A stretch of DNA of 64,000 bases from Cardinalis cardinalis (Eukaryota; Chordata; Aves; Passeriformes; Cardinalidae), in assembly GCA_014549065.1 (NCBI GenBank), contig JACDOX010000009.1, forward strand, positions 10,769,511 through 10,833,510. The letters run 5' to 3'. The position numbers and the translations under genes are program-made. Position 1 is the stretch's first letter. The number at the start of each line of letters is the position of its first letter. Of the stretch, positions 35,562-48,100 are shown piece by piece. A model generated the notes under the pieces. That model saw only the letters and a list, made by a program, of their open reading frames with translations. It made no database searches and was not told the origin of the DNA.

Positions 35562-38500
35562 GTGGGAAAGACACATTGTTTCAATGGGTTGCAACTCGTA
35601 AGTACCTAGTACTCATACTGAGATCAACCACAGTTACATGTCGCTATAATGGTATGTATGATTAATGCTGATTGATTAGTTAATAGGTTCATTTCAATGA
35701 AATTTTCCAAATATTAATGATAGGGTCTCATATTCTAGTACTTCCTTAGACACTTATGAAATTTAGAAACCNCAACTCATTAGTAAATATCAAAGCCACA
35801 GTAGAAAGGTTGATGTGATGAAAGCATTTAATCAGATGTTCACATAAACAAGCTAATGAACATCTGAGCCATTTTTGTGATTGTAACAGAACATTTAGTT
35901 TGAAGGAATAAATGTCTTCTAAACAGCAATTACTCATTTCATACAGAAGGTAGTTTTATCTTACTGTGCTGTACAGAAAATCATACTGGTAGTAATACTC
36001 ATTTCAAAGAAATAGTTGTTTCTGTAAAGTCTTTACTTATCCTGTGGAGAGTAGCAACACTTACAGGAAATGTTTTAGGCTCCTCAAGAATTTGAGAAAC
36101 ATCTGCTTCAANGAAAATATTTTCCTTCTGAAATGCTGAACATTTAGCACTTACTCATAGGCATTTCATAGCTGTAAGAGAGAGTGGATGATAAAAATCA
36201 GTCAGAACTTGGGAAAAATAGTTTGACTTNTTGTTCTTGACTACAGAAAATTACAGTGCAAAGGTGGGGGAGAAGCGCATGTTTCAAAATGGGATAATGT
36301 TGGAATTAGGATATTAGGAGTACATCACTGCATACCCATTTCAGTGGTACAGGATATTATGTATGTCACTAAATTAATCCACAATGTCTTTGACAACGTA
36401 ATGGAGTAAATAGAGTCACTTTCGTCATTTCATCTGTGGATGAATCAGCCAACTAGCTTCCAATGCCACAAGCAAAACCAGTTGGAAATAATAACTTTTC
36501 TAAGAAAAGTAATTTCCTGAATTTGGATAAAGTCTCAGCAAATTCAAAGTTAAGAAAAAAAAGAGAGAGGGAAAGGAAAAAAATGAGTGAAGTAGGCAGG
36601 TGAGTTTAAAATAGTATTTTTTTCATTTGACATTTTAAAAAGAAAATATTTCAACTTTAAAATATTTTTATTTCTAAACTGTTTTTAACTTCTGAAGTAT
36701 ATTAGAAACTATCCAAATAAATGCAAATATTTCCACTCTATCTACAACTACAGCTACAACTGTAATCTTTTCCTTATTTACCATGCAACAGCTCTGGACC
36801 AGTCACTGAACCAAAACAGCTGCTATTTGAAAAGATCTTCCCTTCAGTTTCTCTAGGGACTATTAGCTGGCAGTGGTATGACCATGCCCCCACTATCTGA
36901 ACTATGTTGAAATACCAAGGTAGGCACCGGTGGGATACAGCCACATATAAAACCAGGAATTGTCNNTCTGGTAAGGAAAATATCTGGATGCTTCTCTGAT
37001 GTGTTTATAATAGCATAAGTGAAGATAGAGAGTGAGTTCATCCTTGAACATCCTTGCATTTGTTGTGTTCATCCTTCTCATTGTCTCTCAGTTTTGTCTC
37101 CCTTCAGAGCTGGAATCTGATTTTGCAATGTGAAAGACACAATACCTTTCAAATATGATGGAAAAATTAAAAAAAACCCACTAGAACAACCAGAAAATCC
37201 CCCAAACCCATTGAATTTCTACAAGTATGGTTATCAAGAACCAAGTGTGCTCTATTACTGTCTGATATCCAGCTGAAAAACCAAAAGCTGCTGAAAAACA
37301 TCCATANGTGAGTTTACAAAACTTGAATATANGGACATGTTTAGGCAAAAAAGCTGGAAGCTTTTAGAAACGCTGGAATTCATGTAAAAAAGGGCAAAGC
37401 AGTTTTAAATATCTGTTTCTAAGGGACATAAACAATAAATTTTCCATGATGATGACTGCACTGACACCTTAGAGCAATTTAGAAAATTACTGCCNATTTA
37501 ATTATTTTTAAAGCAGTTTTTTTGTCTTTTTTTTCCTTTGTTTTGTAATGTTGAACTCATCCTATGAAATATTATTTATGTATATAACAAATTACTAAAT
37601 GACTCATGAAAGAAAATGAGTGGTTCACCACTTCCAGGGGGAAATACAATTGAGTGAAGATTGTGTTGAAGAAAATGCATTAATACATAAGCAATGTGAT
37701 CTTAAGCTTCTTATAAAAAGGGAAAAGAGAGAGAAAACTTCTGCAGCTGGAAAATGGGAATACCAACAGCTCTCTTCCAACTAATATTACTGAATCAGCC
37801 AGGAAAGACAAGGGATCTCCTCTCTTCTCACATCCTAACTCCTCTCAGAGTTAGGAAACCTGAAAAAAATGTCCCCAAGCAGACACTGAAGTACAGTATT
37901 TCTCAGCAATAATATGTATTCAATAATCTGGGATAGGATTTGTAAAGGTCCTGTTTCCCACCTGAACAATGAATTTGGTGAAGAGAAACATGTTCAATCA
38001 AATGTCNTTTTTGGGCTGCTAACCATTGAATCAGCCCCTGTTCATATGAATGCAGTAGTTAGATATCTCAGAAATATTCTATGTTCCATAGCCAGAGTGC
38101 AAATTCAGTAAAAGAAGAGTGATTAACAAGCTTTTACAAACATGGGTCACGTCAATTTATTTAGAATCTTTGACTTGCTTTTTTTCAAATAGAATTTTAA
38201 CTTCCACCATTAAAAACAAGAAAATAAAATGGGTCCTCCTAAAGCAAAATATCAGGTTATTTATAGGTATTTTTAACATATAGAATAGGCCTTTTGCTGA
38301 TTNCTTTCAGATGCCTTGAGTATACTTTTTGCTGGAGACATGACTGACCTCAGCATTTATTGTCTGATTGCNCTGGTTTTCAAAGTGAAACTGCTGTTTA
38401 GAAGCTCTAAATTCCCTTAGAAAAGGGATACAGAAAAGANTTCCATAAAGGGACTTTAATTTCATTCACTCTCATTTCTAGACATTTCCCGTCCATCTAT

Positions 38501-39202
38501 CTGACAGTGTCCTTGCATTCTGTTACCATTCTTAACAGGTGAAAGCATCATAAATCCTGGATGTTTAAACTGATCTGATCCCTGTTGTTAAGGTCAGCTG
38601 ACAACAGAGGAAATCAATAAAAAACAAATTAAGAAGACATGGATTTTGTCTAATTGGCTCATGTTTCCATAGTATGTGATAGTATGTTCTTGAAAATGCA
38701 AAACTCAAACACTGTTATAAGTCTACTCTTGCAAATGATTTATTTTTTCTGGTGTAAAAAAAAAATAATTATACTTTGGAGTAACTGGCTCCATAGTAAC
38801 TATAAAAAAANCAGGATAGATTTTAAGGAGATTAGGCAGCAGAAAACATATATATTTTCTTGAAAAAGAAGTTACTATATTGTATTTGATATTTTCATCC
38901 TCAGTGAAAGAGTGATTGCAGTCACTTCTTCAGAGTTAATTTAACTGAGCTCTGTGAACTGACTGCTACTGATGAGAGAATCTGACAATTACAAATATAT
39001 GAAATGGGAGTAGTCATTAAGAGCATAAAGATGTGAGTCCAGCACTCCAGAAGAAGAAACAATAGGAGTACATCACACCTCAGTCAATGACTTAGAACCT
39101 GTTTTTGATATTGTGCTTTAGTTTCTTTAGCAAAGGGCACTAAAGCCCTGAGAGACAATAAATTCTTATACACTTAGTAATTATGTGGGATTTTGCAGAT
39201 TT

Positions 39203-39216
39203 TTATTATTATTATT
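39203..39216. repeat. (TTA) microsatellite, short
   Basis: Four to five TTA units embedded in T-rich DNA. Confidence 0.8.
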
Positions 39217-40551
39217 TTTCATGCATAAAGTGGGGAAACCCACTTATATTGTCAAACCTTCAACACCTTTAGAGACTTGACTTGGCTCCCTACTAAGCCT
39301 TAAATGCTTGAACTGGGTTTGTTGCCTTTTCTCCTTTACTCCCCTGCACGACATTATGATATCACTGACCAAAAATTTGGACCCATCTGCAAAAGGACAT
39401 TTAATAAAATTAAAATGAACCTAATTGAAGGTGTGAACTGAGCTGCATCATCCAATTCTTACATTGCTGTTTATTTCACACGAAGGTTTACTTGACTAAA
39501 ATAACTCAAGACCATGCTTCTGACAAGAAATGTCCATTCAGATGTCATAGACTGCAGTCTAACTTCACACCTTTGGCTAATTCTTCCTAATTTCCCCTGT
39601 GTCTCTGTTTGGAAAAATATCCTGGAGGCACACTAATCCTTGAATCAGCTACACAATCTTTGTAATACAAAATTGGCTACATGCCTGGAACTTCTGGTCT
39701 CTGATTTTCTCTTTCATGCAGTATTTTTTCTTTTAATATTCCAGACAAGTAAAGTCCAGATGTTTTCTGCTGTTTAAGAAAGCAAACACAGGGCACCCTT
39801 AGGCATTCAGTCATTTACTTACAAAAGTCCCATTAAATTTGGCATATTTCATTTGACAATCATAGATACTGTTTGTCTTTGAATCGCTTTTCAAATAGTA
39901 AATATTGCTTAGTACTTNAGGACTTGCATACCTTTAAATGGAATAGGACACTGAATTACCATGCTCTCCATCACTGATTTCTANTTCTAGAGCATGCAGG
40001 GCTTGAAACAGTTAAACTGCTTATCCAGCTAGTCAAACGGACTATTTGTTCTACAAATACAGGTACAGATCTCTATTACAACAAATACTGGGTCCAAGTA
40101 ATTAATTTTTCTAAAAGTTACTACTCCCTATAATAATTTATCAATTNCATATTTTAAAACAAGAAACTCAGAAAAAAAAAAGATAAAAACAGACTTTAAT
40201 TCTTGTACAGCATAATATTCACTTCTTATTTCGCCTTCCCAGCCACTTCACGTATCTCTGGCTACATCTAAATTTCTTGAGACATTTCTTGAATAAATAA
40301 TTTTGTCTATCACTCCTAGTCATTTATAACACAGCCCTATATTTCTCAGAAAAAACAGTAGTTTTTTTGATACTACAGGGCATATTTACCAAACAGGAAG
40401 AAAGAAATTCCACTACCAAGTATGCCAATGCCACCATTTAATGCATGCCTTCTCTGCACAGTTTTTTCTCTTTGCCTATCTATGTATTAGCAAANAACAC
40501 TTAGTGAAACCAGTTTATTATCAAGATTTTTTTATTTGTCTCTAAAGTAAT

Positions 40552-40580
40552 TTTGTTTCACACAAATTTGTTTCACACAA
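40552..40580 (+). repeat. 15-bp tandem duplication
   Basis: TTTGTTTCACACAA occurs twice (40552-40565 and 40567-40580), separated by one A. Probably a local slippage duplication. Confidence 0.85.
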
Positions 40581-40729
40581 TTACAGTTGAACTACATCTT
40601 AATTGTTTTACACATTATATCACAGTGCAGTAAGGGAGTAATTTGGTGGATTTCTCAATTAGGATAATAATCAGGAAGATATATACACTGGTAATATTGC
40701 CTGTGGTCCAGAGAGCTGGGAAAGACATG

Positions 40730-40985
40730 GTTCCCAAGACACTGGGAAGCAAAAGGTCCCTCCATCCCTCCCTCCCTCTCTTCTCCTCAAGTCCAAATGG
40801 GCTCCCACTGTAAAGTACACAATTACAGAGGGTGGAAGTGCCACACTATGTCACCAACTCCACTCTGTCCTGCTGCCATGGAGCCCCGAGCAGCAGCTTT
40901 ACCCTGTCCTAAGCCTGCTGCCCTTAGCAGGGTTCCCTCCCAGCTCCTTCCTGCACAGCCCTGACACAGACAGCACAGTCATCAA
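40730..40985. other. isolated GC-rich island with a pyrimidine run and imperfect hairpin
   Basis: This is much richer in G and C than its flanks. It includes a CCCT-type run (catccctccctccctctctt, 40764-40783) and an imperfect stem between 40902-40913 and 40922-40931 (CCCTG, then CTAAG, pairing with CTTAG, then CAGGG). No ORF, CR1 similarity or long terminal repeat could be recognised. Only one CpG was noticed, so it is not a CpG-island promoter. It may be a fragment of an unrecognised transposon. Confidence 0.4.
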
Positions 40986-43900
40986 TAACAACAATAACTA
41001 CAGCATTGATAACTTTGGNATTGCACTTCCTAGCTCCATTTTAGGCTGCTCCAGAATTTCTGTCTCTACTTTTGTGCCACCATTCTGGCTTGATATAAGT
41101 AGAAATGCCAGCACAGAAGAAAAGAAAGGGTCCCTGGTTTCTAGGAAGTGAGAGACTTATAACATACATTACTACCTTGGTGACATTGCTTCTTATGTAC
41201 TTATTTCACATATTTTTTCTCTCTGATACTTTCTCTCTGAGCAGAATACCGGAAAACTATCATAGTGGTTTTCATTGTTTAATGTCCCTTAATTTTTTGA
41301 GTCATTTTCTTAGTTCCTTGTTGCCATAGTGTTTTATAACCACTGGTCATGTTGTAATTAGTTGAAAATTGAAACAGGAATGAGCAGAGAAAAAAATAAA
41401 TTAGAAATATTTTCTTTATAAATATTTAGATAACATTTAGCCATCCTATATCTGAAAATATTACTTCCCAGCACAATTTTTAATTTTTACAGTCAAATAA
41501 GTGTGTGTCAGTCAGATCCTTTGTGCTTAAGTGTACAAGTTCCACCAACATGATCTCTGAAAATCCACACGTTCCACGGAGTCCAGCTATCAAAAAGTCA
41601 CTTGCATTAGCTTTAGATATTTGAATAATATTCCAGAAGCCTGAGAACAGTAATGTAAATATATTCTCAAGAACATGAAAGGGAAACTCCCCCAATATAA
41701 CTATTACTATTATATTGACCAAACATTGAATCTATGCAAATAAAAATTGTAAAAGAGAAACGCTCAGTTTCTCCTGGATTAAGAAAGATTATTGACAGCA
41801 AAAGGAGCTTCAAAGACTAGAAAAATTTACAAAACCCAAAGGCTGAAACTTGAACTTCTCAACAGTTTCAACAAGAGGATAATTAAAAATTTTTAATTAT
41901 AGATGGAACTTTTGGAACATTATCTTAGCACTTATGGATCAGGTGAGAATAATAGACTCTTTAAATTATTTCTGTACTTTCTTTCATTTGATTTTTTATC
42001 AACTTCCAACAATAATTGTAATAAGTGCATTTCTAATCACAACCAAATNTTACAGTTTAAACCACAAGATATGCAGTTTCCTCTTTTGTATTAACAACAA
42101 GAACAAAACAGAAACTAGCATACTAGAATCCCCTTGTTCTCTCCTTCTATTTTGGTGTCCCTAATAAAGTACTGTTGCCTTTCCTGTAGCATCACCACAG
42201 CAAANTCTCTCTTGCAATTCCTTTGGTGATGCATGTGAAAATGCAATGTTCAGGACAGATGATGCTTTGGTGACCTTACTGCTGAAAGGAGGCAGATTCA
42301 GCTAAAGCCACATGGACCTGATTTCCTTAAAAAGATAGGGTTGGTATCAGGTCACTTTATGAGGAAGAAACACTTGAGAGGAATCTTTCATCTTTTAGGA
42401 CTGTCTATGTTCTCCTGAGANCAAATCAACCATCCAAGGAAATCTGAAGGTAGGCAGGCACTAAAGGAAATAAAGGCAAATATGTCTTTCCCTTTTAACA
42501 TTTTCCTTCCCTTGTATATCGCCTTCATAAATTCTACTTGATGCTTCAAGACTGAAAACACACCCCATTTTTTAAAAGCACAGGTATGTTTTCTTTGAAT
42601 ACAATTATTTCTGTTTGAGTAAAATTTTCTGACTCACTGACCTTACCACAGAGGTTTTTCCCCCTTCAGGGTAACCACTGGAACTGCAAGCTTCTATCTG
42701 CAACTCCCTAGGAAATAAAGAGTAGCATGAAATAAATGCTAATAAAATTCCCAGTATCAAAAAATACCAAACCTCTGAGATTTCTAATTTGATACATTCA
42801 AGCATCAGTAAATCAGTGTCAAGTGATTTTATCTATTCCTGCGGTAAAGGAATTGAAAGAGCACAAAATACCTCAGTAAGACATAGAAACAAAATTGGAC
42901 AGCAGTCCACTATTCCTCAAGAGTTTANTCTTTTCCCCCTTCTTACCACCCAGTTTTTAAAGGCACCATCTGGGGTAGACACTTGTGTGAAACTTCTGTA
43001 GAGGATGCAAACTGGGAATGTNTTGATGGAAAGCCACTGGGGAGTTCTACTGTCAATAAACAAATTGGAAAAGGCGCTTTCTTTCTTTGGCCCTCCAGAG
43101 AAACCAAAGGATCATTTGTACAAATTGGCTTAGAGCTGGTATGTTTTCCCCTTTTTCCTCACTGAGTATTGCTGAAGTGATGTATGGTTTCCTCCTGAAC
43201 AGTCTCAAACCTCAGCTGGGGATTTACAAGGATGGATTCTGCCCATGTGTGTGCAGGCTTGCCTACGTCCATTTGGGCTTCAGAGGATAATTGCTCATTT
43301 TTACAAATGTTTTAAAGTCCGGTAAAAATAATAATAGAAAATAATTTTTGATTCTGTAATAAATTTAAGGTTAGTGTTGCTTTTGCAGCTGAATTTGTTT
43401 TATTTATATGTCCCATTAAAAGAAAAAACCTTCTGCCTCTTCTAAGAAAACATCATTAGCTCACTGACACACCCATATATCATCAGCTAGGGAAGAAAGG
43501 ATGAAATATGGCATTGCATGAGCAAGACATGGGTTAGAAGACAGATTTTACTTCTGGTTGGTAATCATGTACAGGCTATTTTTTCAGTGCCTTAGTATCA
43601 TCTGTTTTTAAGACAAAGTCATTGGAATATAATTTNTTTTCATGAATTTTCTGTGATTTTTCACTGACATATTTGACTTAATTCTATGGGTTTTTTCTCT
43701 TCTGCCAGTTAGTTTCCAATTTTAAGCACTTTTTTCTTAACTTCATCCTGAANGAATTGTGCAGCAATGTTGACCAAGCCTTACAGTACACTTAAATAGT
43801 ACAATGACACTCTGAAAGCATTTTGCAAGTGGAGAAAGCTAGCTAACCTACTTTTGGCATGCAACAGCTATTCTATACTGACTTCCTATATTGCTACTGT

Positions 43901-44440
43901 AAATTCTCCATCCTTCAATTTTTTTTTGGTAGGGAAACCATGTTATATTACTCAATTTCTTAAAAAAAAGAATGTTTATCTACTATATATTCATATTACT
44001 GTAGGGGCTACATGTTTGAGCTGAAAAAGACTGGAACCAAACTGCTAAAATCTCTTGGAGCATATATTAGACTTTGGCAGGTGGTCTTATATGTTGGATT
44101 TAGTTGCAATTATAATGTTCTTGGAAATATCAAACTGCAAAAAAATTACTTTGTGTCTTTGTCAAAGGCAAAAAATTAGAATTAGCCTTTAAACACCAAG
44201 CAAACAAATGTTACCTGCACTATAACAGTTGTGTATATATATTTTTTCTTCCATGACACTGAAAATTCTCAANTATATCACAATTCATAAGTAATTTCTG
44301 ATTAAGAAGATTTTCCTATACTTGCTGCTTAAAAGGAAAAAAAAAAAAGTAATCTTAACTTTACCTTTTTCTCTCTTCTTATGCTAGAGTCACATTAATT
44401 TTCGAAAAAATGGGAAACAACAGTAAAAAAAAACAAATGA
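40986..44440. other. no recognised feature
   Basis: AT-rich DNA with scattered N bases. Short open frames at 42783-43290 on the plus strand overlap each other and carry N-affected codons. No gene is supported. Confidence 0.45.
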
Positions 44441-45150
44441 AAAGCACCCTAGAACTCTAGCCAGTCCAACCTCCTGTTCCATGACAGAATTAATTATTTG
44501 CAAATCCTTCACAGTATGTTTGACCAATTGGTTTAAACTATCAGTTAAATTTTTGGGTTCTTCCCATTTTTCACTGTCCTTACAGTTATATTTGATGCTT
44601 ATCTAAACTGCATGAATCTGCTTTAATTTAGCATTGTGCTGCCTATTGTTTATTCCTCCTCAGAACTAGAATTGAGAGAAAATGTTGTGGTCCTTCCCTA
44701 TTTGTAGATAACACTATGATGTTGGAAGACTTCTATTACTCCACANTTTTTTCATCTCCAAACTGATTAAACATATCATGCAACTTTTCATCTAAGGTGA
44801 CATTTTCAATGTTTCCAACANATTTTGCTGCTCTCATTCATAAAATTTCCAATGTCATTTCTGCACTGTGATACCCAAAAGGGGATAAAATANTCCAGGT
44901 GCTACTAATGCCTCAGTACTGGGTAAAATAGACATGTTACACTGAATGTGCTACTTTATCCAGTTCCTAAAATGCTTGGTTTATCAGCCGTCTCAAATTT
45001 TGGTTCACGTTCAATTAGCATGCACAGTAAGCAGGATTTTCTTCTCAGGAACTAGTAGTATTTAGGAGTAACTCACCAACCTGTGTTTTCACATTTGATA
45101 ATTTCTGCCAAAGACAGAACTTTGCATATTTTAAAAGACAAAAAACCCCA
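44441..45150 (-). mobile_element. ancient, highly diverged CR1-type LINE remnant
   Basis: Several spaced blocks follow the order expected of a CR1 3' end read backwards on the + strand: ccagtccaacctcctgttcc near 44460, ttctattactccac near 44730, gatacccaaaaggggat then tccaggtgctactaatgcctc near 44870-44910, and aactttgcatattttaaaa near 45118-45136. The spacing matches a long CR1 tail plus the end of ORF2. Divergence is very high and no reading frame survives. It most resembles older CR1 or L3-like lineages, but that is from memory and not an alignment. Confidence 0.65.
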
Positions 45151-48100
45151 GAAAAAATAGTAATCATAATACTGGGACTACTATGAATATTATACCAACT
45201 ATTACTATTTTTCTAATTTACTAAGATACTTTTTGAATTTACAAATCTGTCTTCTGAAAAAGTTGCAGCTGCACTTCACTTGCAACTGCTGAACAGTTCA
45301 GCGAACATATAATTTATTCTAGTTGTCCTTGTTGAAATACAGAACAGTACCAGAATCAAAGATCAATGAAAACCTCCAATGAACACATCCTTTCAGTGGG
45401 ACAGATAGCAATTGATTCCTACTCTCGATACAGCTACCCCATCAGCTTTGCACCCACCTTAAAGCATGTTTCCCTTACTTACTTGGAAGCTCCTTAGACA
45501 AAAAGAGGTATTAAGGAAGACACTGTCAAATAATGTATTCATTGACGTAATCTTGTTTAAATTCACTCTAAGTGCGAACTCCCTCACCGGAACATAAAAT
45601 TAAGTTTAATTTGAAACAGCATAGTGCGTCTGACTAGTTGGAAAATAAGTTGAAAAGCCATAAAACCTTTTTCTAAATTGATACTTAATTTGNAAGGGAT
45701 AGAAGCCTATGCTACCTAGCAGTCAGATATCATCATTATAACAGAGTCCAGAATAGCATAAAGAAAATACACGAGTGAGAGAACATGGTGCAGAAAAAGT
45801 ATTCCAAGTTAGAGCTATGTCAGCAGGTTGTATAATAGAATTTTCCTGTACTACGGCTTAGAATATAACTTGAAGGAAATAGTAAAGACTATCAGATATA
45901 TTTCTAAAAAGTGTAAGATCAAGTCTAGTTTTCAATGGCTATTTCTTCACACAGAAATAGCACAGCTGACACTAAGGTTTTAAGTAAAGACAGAAGCAGT
46001 CAGCTGAAATAAAGGTCAAGAAATAGCTCTGGAAAAAGCACAGATTATTTTTATCCTCTGTTTTGATATTGAAGACAAGTTCACTGCCTTCTTTATTGCA
46101 CCACCATTGGATAATTGAGATTACTCAGACTGAAGCAAAGATTCATGACATAGTATGGACAGGGACACCCTGTGGTTCTCTGAAAGCACAGTAGCTATAC
46201 CAAAACAATCTGTCTATGTCCATTTGCCTTTAAAACCTCACAAGAAGTACTGTGATCCTGTTATACATTCAAATAAATTTAATTTTGTCAGAGGGGCTCT
46301 TTTGCTAATTTATAAATTTAATTATCTTTTAAGAGGTTCACCTCATGTAATTAAGAAATTGCATGGGAGAATAATTACATACAGGATAGTATTCACAAGA
46401 TTGTGAAATACGCAGAGGCATACTTACAAGGAAGCAGAATTTCATACTGGCTATTAGTTTTGACTGAGTTTGAAATGCATTGCTTGTGTCTTTAGACAGC
46501 ATCTTGTGTGCAACGGAGCTGGCACACCCTGATTGTGCTATGATACTATNTTTCAGGACAGTTCAAAAATGTAATAAATTAGATTTTTAAACATAAAGTA
46601 AATTGTAAATTGAGAGATTTCTTTCTTCAAGTCCTGCAATACAGAAAATACATTACAAATAACTCTGCTTTTTAAGCACTGTTTGCTCAGGAAACCAACC
46701 ATCAAAGCAGCATGGATTGGAACAGCTAGAAGTCCTTTTCTCTGCTGAAGAGCTGAAAGTGTAATCACAGACCTGGCACATGCAGGAACTGGAAAAGAGC
46801 TCCACACAAAGGTTTGAAAAGTCCCTTCTCTCTTCTTCTGCAAGCCAGCCTGCAAAACCTAGCCTCTGATGTGAAAAAACCTGAACATGTGCACAGAGAG
46901 ATCTCCGACTGTCACGTCTAACATCACTTCTCNTTTCATTCCCTTCCATCAGTATCTACCCATCTCATGTCTCTCTTTTTCCTACTCTGTGCATCAGCGC
47001 AGTCAGGCAGAGACCTTTTTATTCTGTAATTGTATGCTCTGTAGCATCAAGGAATCTCAGGCTTGATTATGGCTCCAAGGTGCTGCTGTAGCAGAAATAA
47101 TTACGTAGTAGAAAAGGAGAATGGGATGATCTTCGAGCTTTATCTCTGCCTAGGGCCATGGACCCAAATNGGAAAAAGCAATTCATTATGTCTGCTGACT
47201 TATCAATTGCTAAGTCTTCTGCAGAGGGCTGGTAATCCCAACATTTCTCATTTTATGTAGGGAGNCAAAAGGACAGAGAATAAGGCCAGAAAGGTATGTT
47301 GTGGAGGGTTTTTGCTTTGCTTAGTTTTTTGCAGTCGTGGGTTATAATTGGGGCATGTAGTTATAATTAACTACATGTGAATAAAACAAAATACAATAAT
47401 TCCTTTGACTGTATTTTTGAACACAGAAGTCTAACAATTTCATNGCTATCTTAAGTTCTATTCTTGACACACAGAAAAGATGGCAACCAAGCCTCATTAC
47501 ATATTTACTGAAATCTCAGTGAAGTGCTTTGAGGAACTTTCCTGGCAAGGTATTGTTGCTAGCTAAATTAANAGCCTTTCTGATAAATTTAAGTAAATCC
47601 TACTGTTATGTATTTCCTACAGCAAACTCCATTCATTATGAGTGAGATTACAGATAGCATGTTGTAAAGCTCATAATGCAGAACCAAAAAATGCAAATAG
47701 GACTTGCATAGACGTCTCTTGCAAAACTGTGTCTTAAGTACCTCAGATGAGGTTTTTGGAATGAGTAACATCACTGCTCTGCAGTCATTTCAATCCTCAT
47801 AGAGCTTTAAAACCGTATGTACTTTGTAATAATCCTTGAGATAGCAGAAAAGAAAAATATCTATAAAACTTGCAGGTAAAATGTTACCTGTAAAGAACTT
47901 TTTAATAATCCTTGCTAGCTCATTAGCATAGGAAGAAAATGCTCAAAATTTGCAGTGAATCTTCAAGTTTTAAAAAACATTTAGTGTAGTTTCCAAATGA
48001 AGTATAGGTGAGTCTACAGAAATATCTTGCAATTCACATTAAGTACAGTATAATTTTTATACAACTACTAATACAGAGCAAAATTCCTATTCAGTACTTT

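Larger units (their letters stand above)
34776..40729. other. no gene recognised; short simple repeats
   Basis: Contains a G-rich run at 34921-34939, an 11-bp tandem duplication at 35474-35495, a (TTTC) run at 35542-35561, a (TTA) run at 39203-39216 and a 15-bp tandem duplication at 40552-40580. No convincing exon or transposon. Confidence 0.45.
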
